64,000 nucleotides of DNA from contig CAIYPP010000109.1 of the NCBI GenBank assembly GCA_903928115.1, positions 32,330 through 96,329 of the forward strand, in the 5' to 3' direction. The translations under genes were made by a program, and so were the position numbers. Every line of letters starts with the position of its first letter. The first letter of the stretch is position 1. The notes beneath the pieces were generated by a model. It saw nothing but the letters and a program-made list of their open reading frames with translations, was not told where the DNA came from and made no database searches. Source of the stretch: an uncultured Planctomycetota bacterium. GTDB taxonomy: Bacteria; Planctomycetota; UBA1135; GCA-002686595. Positions 1 through 8,388 of the stretch are shown here, piece by piece.

Positions 1-24
1 GTGACGCAGCTGGACATGGGCTAG
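1..24 (+). CDS. gspE: C-terminal end of an upstream gene, probably gspE (partial)
   Basis: The first eight codons read VTQLDMG followed by TAG, in a frame open to the window edge. A short tail containing a V-T motif is common at the end of GspE/PilB ATPases, and gspE normally precedes gspF in type II secretion operons. The stop lies 7 bases before the gspF start. Too little is visible for proof; the identity is inferred mainly from gene order. Confidence 0.5.
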   Translation: MTQLDMG

Positions 25-31
25 GTCCCCC

Positions 32-1306
32 ATGCCGATCTTCCAGTACAAGGCGTACGTCGCCGGCGGTGGCACGACGACAGGGATCATCGACGCCGAC
101 ACGGCGCGCGACGCGCGTGCCAAGCTCCGACGGGACAATGTGCTCGTCAGCGAGATCAGCGAGCTCCGCGGCGGGCAGCGGACGCCGGCCACCTCGGGCG
201 CCGGTAAGTCCAAGGGTCCGAGCGTCTTTGCGCGAATCAACGCCATTCGCGCGGCGAGCACCGGCCCCTCGTCCGCCAACTTGGAGATCGTCGCAGCGGC
301 CACTCGCCAGCTCGGCACGCTGCTCGGCGCGGGTATCCCGCTGATCGAGGCGCTCAAGGCGCTGATCGAGCAGACCGAGCACCGCAAGGCGCAGACGATG
401 TTTCGCGAGATCCGCGAGCGCGTGAGCCAAGGCGCGTCCTTGGCCGACGCGCTGGCCGAGCATCGCGCGTGGTTCAACGACCTCTACGTGAACATGGTCC
501 GCGCAGGTCAGGCGACGGGCAACCTCGACGTCGTCTTCACGCGCCTCGCGGACTACATGCAGGCGCAGCGCGCGCTGCGTCGCAAGGTGGTGAGCGCGCT
601 CACCTACCCGGCGATGATGGTCGGCATCGGCGTGATCGTCGTCAGCATCCTGATGACCCTCGTCGTGCCCAAGATCACGGCGATGCTGACGGACACGGGC
701 CAGACCCTGCCCGGACCAACGCGGGTGCTGATCCTGATCAGCGACCTGTTCAAAGGCTATTGGTGGGCCGGCGCGCTCCTGATCGGCGCGGTTTCGTTCA
801 CCTTCGAGCGCATCTATCGGCGCAACGGCAAGGGGCGCCTGTGGATCGACCGCACGCTGCTGCGACTGCCGGTGCTCGGCGATCTCCTGCGCAAGCAGGC
901 TGTGGCGCGCTTCACTCACACGCTCTCGACGCTCCTGCAGTCCGGCGTTCCGGTCGTGCAGAGCCTCGAGATCACGCGCAACGTCGTCGGCAATCGCGTG
1001 ATCTCGGACGCCACCGAGCTGATCCGCTCGCGCATCGTCGAGGGCACCGACATCGGCACCCCGATGCGCGCTTCCGGCGCGTTCCCTGCCGTCGTGTGCT
1101 ACATGGTCCAAGTGGGCGAGCAATCCGGCGAGGTCGAGCAGATGCTCGATCGCATCGGCGCCGCCTACGACGAGGAGATCGAGATCACCACGGCGCGTCT
1201 GACGAGCGTGCTCGAGCCGATCTTGATCGTGTTCCTCGCCCTGATCGTCGGCTACATCGTCATCTCGATCGTTCTCCCGATCCTCAAGGTCGGGCAGATC
1301 CAGTGA
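32..1306 (+). CDS. gspF: Type II secretion inner-membrane protein GspF
   Basis: This 424-aa protein is the polytopic platform protein of the type II secretion system, which in this family links the cytoplasmic ATPase GspE to pseudopilus assembly. It has the family's N-terminal region (MPIFQYKAYV, then a D-A-D-T-A-R-D-A-R segment), two repeated cytoplasmic helical domains (about residues 90-190 and 290-390, each with an L-L-x-x-G-[IV]-P-[LV] motif), and three hydrophobic segments near 190-215, 240-260 and 395-420. Length is normal. It is followed 51 bases later by gspG in the same direction. One of the most secure calls in the window. Confidence 0.96.
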   Translation: MPIFQYKAYVAGGGTTTGIIDADTARDARAKLRRDNVLVSEISELRGGQRTPATSGAGKSKGPSVFARINAIRAASTGPSSANLEIVAAATRQLGTLLGAGIPLIEALKALIEQTEHRKAQTMFREIRERVSQGASLADALAEHRAWFNDLYVNMVRAGQATGNLDVVFTRLADYMQAQRALRRKVVSALTYPAMMVGIGVIVVSILMTLVVPKITAMLTDTGQTLPGPTRVLILISDLFKGYWWAGALLIGAVSFTFERIYRRNGKGRLWIDRTLLRLPVLGDLLRKQAVARFTHTLSTLLQSGVPVVQSLEITRNVVGNRVISDATELIRSRIVEGTDIGTPMRASGAFPAVVCYMVQVGEQSGEVEQMLDRIGAAYDEEIEITTARLTSVLEPILIVFLALIVGYIVISIVLPILKVGQIQ

Positions 1307-1357
1307 TCTCGGTCGTCCAAGGCCCCTAGAAGCCGCGCCTGTCGCGGCGAACCCTCC

Positions 1358-1801
1358 ATGAAGCTCTCTCTCCGCTCCAAGGCACGCCGCGCGCGCGCCG
1401 GTTTCTCGCTCGCCGAGCTGATGGTCGTGATCGTGATCCTCGGACTGATCGCGACCTTCGTCGTGCCGAACTTGCTCGACCGTCTGACCTTCGCGCAGAA
1501 GAAGAAGGCCGAGATGGATATCGCCGCACTCGAACAGGCGATCGACACCTTCGCGATCGAGAACGGCGGCCGCTACCCGGACAACCTCGAGATCCTCGTG
1601 ACGCCGGACGACAACGGCCGCACCTTCCTCAAGGGTTTCACCTCGGTCCCCAACGACCCGTGGAACAACCCTTACGTCTACGAGCCTGCGTCGGCGGGCA
1701 GCACGCCCAAGATCATCAGCTACGGCAAGGACGGACAGCCGGGTGGCGAGGGCGACGACGCAGACCTCGACAACTTCACGATGCGCAACAAGGAGAAGTG
1801 A
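1358..1801 (+). CDS. gspG: Major pseudopilin GspG
   Basis: This 147-aa protein is the main subunit of the type II pseudopilus. It starts with a short basic leader and the prepilin peptidase site G15-F16 (RAGFSLAELMVVIVILGL), with the conserved Glu at mature position +5 (E20) and a hydrophobic helix to about residue 37. The C-terminal part carries the Gly/Asp-rich loop typical of GspG (GKDGQPGGEGDDADLDNF), which binds calcium in characterised members. It is followed five bases later by the gspH start. Length and layout are normal. Confidence 0.96.
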   Translation: MKLSLRSKARRARAGFSLAELMVVIVILGLIATFVVPNLLDRLTFAQKKKAEMDIAALEQAIDTFAIENGGRYPDNLEILVTPDDNGRTFLKGFTSVPNDPWNNPYVYEPASAGSTPKIISYGKDGQPGGEGDDADLDNFTMRNKEK

Positions 1802-1805
1802 GCGC

Positions 1806-2384
1806 ATGGCGTTCGGGCGGCGCGACAGCGAACGGAGGGCCGGCTTCAGCCTGATCGAGCTGATGCTGGCCATCCTCGTCCTCGCGCTGCTCTCGACGCT
1901 CGTGTACGTCACTTGGGAGGCGCTGCTCCCGCGCACGCGGCTGAACTCGGCCGTTCGCGAGCTTGCCTCCACCCTGCAGGAGACGCGCTCCGACGCCGTC
2001 GCTCGCGGCGCAGAGTTCCGCATCGAGTACTACTTCGAGGCCGAAGACGGCCACCCGCGCGGCTACCGCGTCATCACGCCGTTTCGGGCGGGCGGAGTCG
2101 GTGGGCTCGCCGTCAACGACGAAGAGCGCATGGCGCTCGACTGGCACGAGTTGCCCGAGGGCGTCGAGTTCCAGTCGATTACGATCAGCGGCCAAGTGAT
2201 CAACCGCGGTCGCTGCGAGGTGCGCTTCGACGCACGCGGCAGCGCCAGCGATCACACCATCGCCTTGCTTCAAAAGCCCTTCGAGAACGTGTACACGATC
2301 GAGGTGCAGGCGCTGACCGGGCTCATTCAGTTCCACGACGGCGAGTTCCAACGGCGTCCGCCGGAGGATCGGGACTTTCAATGA
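1806..2384 (+). CDS. gspH: Minor pseudopilin GspH
   Basis: This 192-aa protein has a basic leader, prepilin peptidase site G13-F14 (RAGFSLIELMLAILVLAL) and Glu at +5 (E18). ATG 1806 is chosen because it gives a normal short leader; an in-frame start further upstream would lie deep inside gspG. The globular part is rich in beta strands, as in GspH/FimT pseudopilins. It overlaps gspI by four bases (ATGA), which points to translational coupling. In this family it is thought to sit in or near the pseudopilus tip complex. Confidence 0.9.
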   Translation: MAFGRRDSERRAGFSLIELMLAILVLALLSTLVYVTWEALLPRTRLNSAVRELASTLQETRSDAVARGAEFRIEYYFEAEDGHPRGYRVITPFRAGGVGGLAVNDEERMALDWHELPEGVEFQSITISGQVINRGRCEVRFDARGSASDHTIALLQKPFENVYTIEVQALTGLIQFHDGEFQRRPPEDRDFQ

Positions 2385-3052
2385 GCTCACCCACGCGCCG
2401 CAAGGGTTTCACGCTAGCTGAGGTCGCCGTCACGATCGCGCTGATCGGCCTCGCCCTCGCGTGGATGCTGCAGGTGCTCAACGCGAGCAAGCTCAACGCC
2501 GCCTACTCGCGCAACTTGAAGCTCTCGCGCGAGCTCGCCCTTCTGACCTTGGGGCAGATCGAGTCCGGGCAGTTCGCCGATGACATCGACGACGAACGCA
2601 TCGAGGGGACCTACGCCGAGGAGGGCTATCCGGACTTCTCCTTCGAAGTCGTGCTCGGCGATGAGAACTTCCGCCCGGATCCCACGGATCAGCGCGCCTT
2701 CGACAACTGGCAGTACGAGCGCGACCGCCGCGAGCGTGAGAAGCGCGCCGAGGACTCGAGCAGCGCCTCCGAGGGCGAGGACGAGGAAGAGGACAAGGCG
2801 TACGAGAAGATCCAGATCAAGGTGACCTTCCCCAAGGTGCAGGAGATGCGCAACGAGTACACGCTCGAGCGCTGGCTGCCCTGGCGACAGCTTCACCCCG
2901 AGGAAGCCGCGGCCGACGAAGAGGCCGCTGCTGCAGAGAGCGGCTCGTCCTCGAACCAAAACAACTCTGGCGGCACCACCGGCGGCAATCGCACGACCGG
3001 TGGGCGCTCGGGCGGCACAGGTACTGGCACCAGCGGGGGGACGCGCAAGTGA
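2381..3052 (+). CDS. gspI: Minor pseudopilin GspI with charged insert and Gly/Ser/Thr tail
   Basis: This 223-aa protein has prepilin peptidase site G9-F10 (RRKGFTLAEVAVTIALIGL) and Glu at +5. ATG 2381 overlaps the gspH stop (ATGA). It is much longer than the usual GspI of about 120-130 aa. Extra material comes from a highly charged stretch at about residues 103-141 (many R/E, then SSSASEGEDEEED) and a low-complexity tail of Gly, Ser, Thr and Asn from about 186 to the end. Between them lies an ordinary pseudopilin-like strand region. It overlaps gspJ by four bases (GTGA). Family placement is secure from the N-terminus and gene order. Confidence 0.88.
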   Translation: MSSPTRRKGFTLAEVAVTIALIGLALAWMLQVLNASKLNAAYSRNLKLSRELALLTLGQIESGQFADDIDDERIEGTYAEEGYPDFSFEVVLGDENFRPDPTDQRAFDNWQYERDRREREKRAEDSSSASEGEDEEEDKAYEKIQIKVTFPKVQEMRNEYTLERWLPWRQLHPEEAAADEEAAAAESGSSSNQNNSGGTTGGNRTTGGRSGGTGTGTSGGTRK

Positions 3053-4017
3053 AACGACTCGCAATGGCTACGGCTCGCTCTGCGCGCGCGGCGTTCAGTC
3101 TGGTTGAAGTCCTCGTGGCCCTCATGATCGTCAGCGGGATCATGCTGGCGCTGACACAGCTCCTCGAAGCGACGCGCATCAGCCGCGACACGATCCACAA
3201 CATTCAGGAGACCCAGCTCGCGGGGCCCGCGATCATGGACCTCATCGAGCGGGACCTGCGCGGCATTTTCCTCTACGACCGAGAAGCCGATCAGTCCCTA
3301 CGCGTGAAGAACCGCGTGCTGCTCGGACGCGATGCGGATCGAGTCGACTTCGTCACGACGACCGACAGCGTGGTCCTCACCGAGGCCGACCGTCGGTTGG
3401 TGCGCGCCGACGTCAACGAGGTCGGCTACGCGCTGCGGCTCTCGCCCAGCGACGACGAGTTCCTCGAGCTTTATCGCCGCGAGGATTTCGGCATCGATGA
3501 AGAGCCCTTCGACGGCGGAACGTACACGTTCCTTCACGACCACGTGAAAAACTTCGAGATCCAGATCTACGAAGAAGATGGTCAGGATGTCGAGGGCATC
3601 GACGACTGGGGTGATGACGAGGAGCACACCGGCTTACCCCGACGCATCGAGATCCGCCTCACGCTCGAGCTCGCTCCGCGCTTGAGCCATGAGCAGCTGC
3701 GCATCGCCCCGGTCGACAAGCGCATCGTGACCTACACGCGCATCGTGCGTTTCAGCGAGGATCTGCTCACTCAGCTCGAGATCCAGCCCGTTCCCGTCGT
3801 ACCCGCGATGGTTGCCGCGCAGGACAACAGCTCCGCGGGCAATGCCAACAACAACGCAAACGGTGGCGGCGGTGGAGGAATGCCCGGCGGCGGAGGCCAG
3901 GGAGGCGGAGGCCGTGGCGGTGGCACGGGCGGAGGTTCCACGCGCGGCGGCGGCGTCGGTGGCGCCCAAGGCGCCCCGGTGGGCGGCGGCGGAGGAGGAA
4001 CTCGCGGCGGCGGCTGA
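3049..4017 (+). CDS. gspJ: Minor pseudopilin GspJ with poly-Gly C-terminal tail
   Basis: This 322-aa protein carries the N-terminal pseudopilin helix (AAFSLVEVLVALMIVSG), with Glu at +5 (E20). The predicted cleavage is A15-F16, so the usual Gly at -1 is Ala. The start is GTG 3049 overlapping the gspI stop; ATG 3064 is an alternative with a shorter leader. Residues 60-250 form a globular domain consistent with GspJ. Residues about 259-322 are almost pure Gly with a few Arg, Thr, Gln and Asn. It is the last gene of the operon: no gspK follows, and the next gene is convergent serS 14 bases away. Confidence 0.87.
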   Translation: MKRLAMATARSARAAFSLVEVLVALMIVSGIMLALTQLLEATRISRDTIHNIQETQLAGPAIMDLIERDLRGIFLYDREADQSLRVKNRVLLGRDADRVDFVTTTDSVVLTEADRRLVRADVNEVGYALRLSPSDDEFLELYRREDFGIDEEPFDGGTYTFLHDHVKNFEIQIYEEDGQDVEGIDDWGDDEEHTGLPRRIEIRLTLELAPRLSHEQLRIAPVDKRIVTYTRIVRFSEDLLTQLEIQPVPVVPAMVAAQDNSSAGNANNNANGGGGGGMPGGGGQGGGGRGGGTGGGSTRGGGVGGAQGAPVGGGGGGTRGGG

Positions 4018-4031
4018 GCCGCTTGCCGGAC

Positions 4032-5312
4032 TCACGCCAGCGGCTTGCCGAGCGTCGAGCGACCCTGCAGGTACGACTGCAGCGGCTTGGGAACGCGAAC
4101 CGTTCCGTCCGCGCATTGGTGGTTCTCCAGAACGCAGATCAGCATGCGCGAGCTCGCGGCGACCGTGTTGTTGAGCGTGTGGCAGAAGCGCACCTTGCCC
4201 TCCGCGTCGCGGTAGCGCAGGTTGAGCCGCCGGGACTGATAGTCGTGGAAGCGGGACGCGGAGTGCGTCTCGCCGTATCCGCCGCGTGAAGGCATCCAGC
4301 TCTCGATGTCGTACTTCTGAATCTGCGGCGCGCCGAGATCCCCGCCGCACACGTTGACGATGCGGTACGGAATCTCCAGCGATTGCAGGACGAACTCGGC
4401 GTTGTCCACGATCGAGCGATGGTGCTCGATCGAGCGCTCGGGATCGGCGATGTCGAGCACCACCTGCTCCACCTTCTGGAACTGGTGCACGCGGTAGAGG
4501 CCACGCGTGTCGCGACCGGCCGCGCCCGCTTCGCGGCGATAGCAGGAGGACAGCGCTACGTAGCGCACCGGCAGGTCGCTCAACGCGAGAACCTCGTCCT
4601 GATGCAACGCCGTGACCGGCACCTCGGCCGTGCCGACGAGGCACAGGTCATCTCGACTGTCCGTGCGATAGGCCTGCTCTTCCCCGCCAGGGAAGTAGCC
4701 CGTGCCCACCATCACCTGACTGCGAACGAGCGTCGGCACCGTGAGGGGCGTGAAGCCACGACTCACCATGACGTCGAGCGCATAGCGCATGACAGCGCCC
4801 TCGAGGAGCGACAGATCGCCCTTCAAGACGTAGTTGCGTGAGCCCGAGATGCGCGCGGCGCGCTCGATCTCGAGCCAACCCTGCGCCTCGGCGAGTGCCA
4901 CGTGGTCGCGTGGAGCAAAGTCGAACTTGCGCGGCTCGCCCCAACGCTTCACTTCGACGTTCTCTGTGTCGTCCTTGCCCTCGGGAACGCCCTCGGCCGG
5001 GACGTTGGGAATGCGCAGGAGGCGAGCATCGACGTCCGCCTGCGCGTCGCGCAACTTGCCTTCGAGCTCGCCGAGCTGCGTCTTGAACGAGTTCACCTCG
5101 GCGATGAGCTTGGGACGGTCCGCGGCGGAAGCCTTGCCCACTTCCTTCGAGAGGGCGTTCTGACGCGCACGCAGCGCGTCCACCTCCGTCTGAAGCCCGC
5201 GCGCGGCGGCGTCCGCTGCGAGCAGCCCCTCGACGTCGACTTGGATACGCTTCTTGCGGGCGCCTTCGAGGACGGCTTGCGGGTTCTGGCGAATGAACTT
5301 GAGGTCGAGCAT
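4032..5312 (-). CDS. serS: Seryl-tRNA synthetase
   Basis: This 426-aa class II synthetase charges tRNA-Ser with serine. The N-terminal 110 residues form the long coiled-coil tRNA-binding arm (LQTEVDALRARQNALSKEVG and following). The catalytic core shows motif 2 (YRVHQFQKVEQVV) and motif 3 (TLNNTVAASSRMLICVLENHQ region with the conserved Arg), plus the ETHSASRFHDYQSRRLNLRYR serine-binding region. Length is normal. Motif 3 reads LNN-T-V-A-A-S-S-R rather than the commoner LNGSGLAVGR, a variant also found in active enzymes. It converges on gspJ. Confidence 0.96.
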   Translation of the reverse strand: MLDLKFIRQNPQAVLEGARKKRIQVDVEGLLAADAAARGLQTEVDALRARQNALSKEVGKASAADRPKLIAEVNSFKTQLGELEGKLRDAQADVDARLLRIPNVPAEGVPEGKDDTENVEVKRWGEPRKFDFAPRDHVALAEAQGWLEIERAARISGSRNYVLKGDLSLLEGAVMRYALDVMVSRGFTPLTVPTLVRSQVMVGTGYFPGGEEQAYRTDSRDDLCLVGTAEVPVTALHQDEVLALSDLPVRYVALSSCYRREAGAAGRDTRGLYRVHQFQKVEQVVLDIADPERSIEHHRSIVDNAEFVLQSLEIPYRIVNVCGGDLGAPQIQKYDIESWMPSRGGYGETHSASRFHDYQSRRLNLRYRDAEGKVRFCHTLNNTVAASSRMLICVLENHQCADGTVRVPKPLQSYLQGRSTLGKPLA

Positions 5313-5360
5313 CGGTGCGTTGCGGGGAGGCTTGGGTGGAGTGCGTGGAGAGAAGCGCGA

Positions 5361-7427
5361 TCAGCGCCAGTCGCTCTCGAGTTCGCCGAACAGCTTGTTT
5401 TTCTTCTCCAACAGCTGGAGCTCGACCTTCTCGCCCTTCTCGATCTTGAAGGCGCTGTCGACCGGACGCCACGTGTCCATCTCGCTGTACTTGTAGCTGC
5501 CATCCTCCTTGCGCTCGAGGAGGTCGAGGACGACGCCCATCTTCTCCGGCTTGCCGCCCTTCTTCGCGCCGGCCTTGCGGATCGAGACCTCAGGACGCGG
5601 CACGCAGTTCCACAGCCGCTCGTAGCGCTCGCGCGCCGAGCCGAGGATGGCGACGCTCTTGCCCTTCACGGTGACGGCCTCGTCGGAGAGCTCCGTCGCG
5701 AAGTCGAGCTTGAAGGGACCGCCGAGCGTGACGACGGTCTCCGCGCCGGCCTTCACGACCCACTTCTTGGTGTCGCTGCCCGGCACGATCAAACACTTCA
5801 TCGTCTGCGCCTTCTTCCCCTGCCGCAGCTCGCCCGCGAACAACTCGTACGTGCCTGCAGGGACGCTGACCGGCTTCTTGGCGGGGTCGACGATGTCGAA
5901 GTAGCAGCCGTCGAGCTTGTCGATGCCCTTCAGGATCAGCCATGTCGGCGCCGGCCCCTTGAAGTCGAGCTTGAGGGTGCCCGTATCGAGCGTCATCGGC
6001 GTTGCCTGAATCGTCGTGCCGCCCTTTTGGCTCTCGAGCTGGTACCACGCGCCGTTGAAGTCCGCGTACTTGCTCCACGGACGCGCACGCTTGGAGGCGC
6101 CGACGACCATGCAGTCGTATTCGTACTGGTAGATGCCGTCCGACAGGCCTCCGTAGGAAAAAGGCTTCGGAGCGCTGCCGTAGACGCCATCCATGTTGTC
6201 GTCGATCACGCGCAGCGGCACGCCGTTGACGCTCGCGGTCACGCTGCCGGCATTGAGCACGTAGAAGCGCATCTGCAGATCGTCGGGCTGCAGGTTGGTC
6301 TGCAGGCCTTGGAAGACGTCCTGCTGGATGCCGGTCCTGAAGACGAAGGCCCAGCGGCGCTTCTCGGCGCCGTCCCCGAGCTCGAAGTCCACCACCGCCG
6401 CGTTGCCGGTGATCGGAATCACCTTGTCCGCCGTACCGTCGCGGTCGAAGTCGAGGGCAACCTTCGAAGGTTCCGTCCGCAAGACGAGCGGCCCCTTCTC
6501 CAACGACTGGAAGACGCCCGAGCTACCCTTCGCGCCGAGCGGAACGATCGGCCAGATCGCGTAGATGTCGTCGGCGTTGTAGATCGGCCGCTGGACGTCG
6601 TCGAGCGTCTTCAGCGCCTCGAAGGCGGTCGTGGCACTGACCGGCGCGGCCGCGGGCTCCAGCTTCGGCTGCGCCGGAGGCGTCGGAGCGTTCGGGTCCG
6701 CGGGTGCGGGCGCCCCGTAGCCCTCGCGCACGAGCCACTCCCAGCGCTGCTTGCACTGGGTGTAGAAGTTGTGCTTCAGGTCGATCTTCTCGAAGTACTC
6801 GGTCGCCTTGCCGTAGTACTCGCAGGTCTTCTTCAGGTCCTCCTGCCCCTTCGCGCGGTACGTGACGTCGTGACAGATCGCCACCGCGCTCGCGGTCCGC
6901 GCCGCCATGAAGTAGTCGCCGATCGCCACAAAGCCGTCGGTGATCGCGACGAACTCGGCCGAGCACAGCTCGAAGGCCGGGCCCTCCTTCGCGCCGTTGC
7001 GGTTCGACTCGAACTTCTGCATCGAAGTGCGGAACTGGTCGATCAGCACGTAGCGCTGCTTGCGATTCTGGGGGTCGGTCGCCAGCGTCGAGTGATACAC
7101 ATAGATCTTGCTGACGAAGTCGCTCTTGAAGGCGTCCTTCCAGCACTTGGTCAGCATCTCGAACTCCTTCTCGATCTCATCGGAGTTCGCGGAGGCCATC
7201 TGCGCGGCCAGCTCGTCGACGTAGTTGACCGCCTCGTCTTGGTACGACTTGAGAAGCTTGGTGACCTCGTCGTAGTTGCGGATCGCGATCTGAGGCCGGA
7301 GCTTGCTCTTGAACTCCGCGTTTCGGTCCTGCACCGCAGCGACGGCGACAGGCTCCGCCGAGGGCGCGGCGGTCGGGGAGAGCGGTGCGACAGACCCGAG
7401 GCACGCGAGGAGGGTCGAGAGCATCAT
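5361..7427 (-). CDS. Large exported protein of unknown function
   Basis: This 688-aa protein starts at ATG 7427, giving a hydrophobic leader (MMLSTLLACLGSVAPLS). The LLAC could be a lipobox, but the leader has no positive charge, so Sec export is likely and lipidation uncertain. Residues about 35-290 look alpha-helical and charged; then comes a Pro/Ala linker (about 300-320). The rest is beta-rich, with two Asp-rich loops that resemble calcium or EF-type loops (DFDRDGTAD and DDNMDGVYG). Repeated phrases such as PAGTYELFAGEL suggest carboxypeptidase-regulatory-like beta domains. I do not recognise the family. It lies between serS and the rhomboid gene with its own spacing, so it is probably a single gene. 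Confidence 0.75.
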   Translation of the reverse strand: MMLSTLLACLGSVAPLSPTAAPSAEPVAVAAVQDRNAEFKSKLRPQIAIRNYDEVTKLLKSYQDEAVNYVDELAAQMASANSDEIEKEFEMLTKCWKDAFKSDFVSKIYVYHSTLATDPQNRKQRYVLIDQFRTSMQKFESNRNGAKEGPAFELCSAEFVAITDGFVAIGDYFMAARTASAVAICHDVTYRAKGQEDLKKTCEYYGKATEYFEKIDLKHNFYTQCKQRWEWLVREGYGAPAPADPNAPTPPAQPKLEPAAAPVSATTAFEALKTLDDVQRPIYNADDIYAIWPIVPLGAKGSSGVFQSLEKGPLVLRTEPSKVALDFDRDGTADKVIPITGNAAVVDFELGDGAEKRRWAFVFRTGIQQDVFQGLQTNLQPDDLQMRFYVLNAGSVTASVNGVPLRVIDDNMDGVYGSAPKPFSYGGLSDGIYQYEYDCMVVGASKRARPWSKYADFNGAWYQLESQKGGTTIQATPMTLDTGTLKLDFKGPAPTWLILKGIDKLDGCYFDIVDPAKKPVSVPAGTYELFAGELRQGKKAQTMKCLIVPGSDTKKWVVKAGAETVVTLGGPFKLDFATELSDEAVTVKGKSVAILGSARERYERLWNCVPRPEVSIRKAGAKKGGKPEKMGVVLDLLERKEDGSYKYSEMDTWRPVDSAFKIEKGEKVELQLLEKKNKLFGELESDWR

Positions 7428-7551
7428 GGGGCGGAGCGCGCAGGGCGCGGTTCTACAGGCAGCCCTAAGCTCCAAGTGGTCGCCGAAGGCACCTCCGAAC
7501 GATCACCCGACGCGGGCTGCACGCAGGAGTCTAGCCTCGCGCCCGAGCAGG

Positions 7552-8376
7552 TCACAATCCGCCGCTGCGTCGGCCGCTCATCCGCTTCAAGAACTCCCGT
7601 TCCCGATCGCTGAGCGAGCCGATCCCTTGCTTGTGGATCCGCTCCAAGAGCTGGTCGAGACGCGCCTCGTCCTCGGCCGCGCTGGCCTGCCTGCGGGCCT
7701 CCTTGCGCGCCGCGGCGGCAGCCCACGGGTCCCACCAGAGGGCACCGCTCTTGGCGAGAGCGAAACCCAGCGCCGCACCGGCCAAATGGACGAGGTGCGC
7801 CACGCCGACCGCACCACGCACGAGCCCGAACAGGTCGAGGCCCACGTAAACTGTTGCGACAAGCCACAACCGTACGGGGATGAACAGCACGATCACCATG
7901 GCCTGCGGTCGCAGAGTTGCCATGGCGACGACGAGCAGGAGCACCGCGCCCGACGCACCGACGACGGGCAGGCTCTGGCCGAAGAGGAGAGCGACCAAGA
8001 GCTGCAGCACGCCGGGCACGACGATGCCAAGGCCATAGATGAGCAGAAACCGCCTAGGTCCCAGCAGGCTCTCGAGCCACGTCCCGAAGAAATACAAGCC
8101 GATCAGGTTGCCCAAGAGGTGCATCGGCTCGTGGGCGCTGTGCAGGAATCCATAGGTGAAGACCTGCCACAAGGGGAACCACGGCGCGAGTTCGCGCCAC
8201 ATCGGCGCGTTCAGTGCCAGCGCGTTGTGAACCTGCGCAACGAACGGAACCGCGTCGTAGAGAAAGAGGAACGGCAGCGCGAGCGCCACGTTGACGACGA
8301 GCAGCGCCTTCACGACCGAGGTCATGCGCGGGAGCGCAAACTGACCGGCCGTGTCTGCGGGATCGACGTACGCCAT
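7552..8376 (-). CDS. Rhomboid family intramembrane serine protease
   Basis: This 274-aa polytopic protein belongs to the rhomboid proteases, which cleave membrane proteins within the bilayer. It has the family's key features: the HSAHEPMHLLGNLIGLYFFG segment, the catalytic serine in G-A-S-G (S142) and the catalytic histidine in the last core helix (VHLAGAALGF, H197). About six membrane segments span residues 20-215. A charged, soluble C-terminal tail of about 55 residues, rich in Arg/Glu, follows and ends KRMSGRRSGGL. The substrate is unknown. folD lies 12 bases upstream on the same strand, so co-transcription is plausible. Confidence 0.92.
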   Translation of the reverse strand: MAYVDPADTAGQFALPRMTSVVKALLVVNVALALPFLFLYDAVPFVAQVHNALALNAPMWRELAPWFPLWQVFTYGFLHSAHEPMHLLGNLIGLYFFGTWLESLLGPRRFLLIYGLGIVVPGVLQLLVALLFGQSLPVVGASGAVLLLVVAMATLRPQAMVIVLFIPVRLWLVATVYVGLDLFGLVRGAVGVAHLVHLAGAALGFALAKSGALWWDPWAAAAARKEARRQASAAEDEARLDQLLERIHKQGIGSLSDREREFLKRMSGRRSGGL

Positions 8377-8388
8377 GTCGCGGGGGCT

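Noticed and set aside
3870..4017. GGC-rich repeated bases at the end of gspJ as a mobile or structural DNA repeat
   Set aside because: The repetition comes from poly-Gly codons in a coding region and continues the pseudopilin frame, so it is a protein tail, not a separate element.
4902..7613. A very long plus-strand open frame (about 900 codons) opposite serS and the exported unknown protein
   Set aside because: It runs antisense to two well-supported genes and has no family motif. Such long frames are common on the antisense strand of GC-rich DNA. serS motifs decide the strand.
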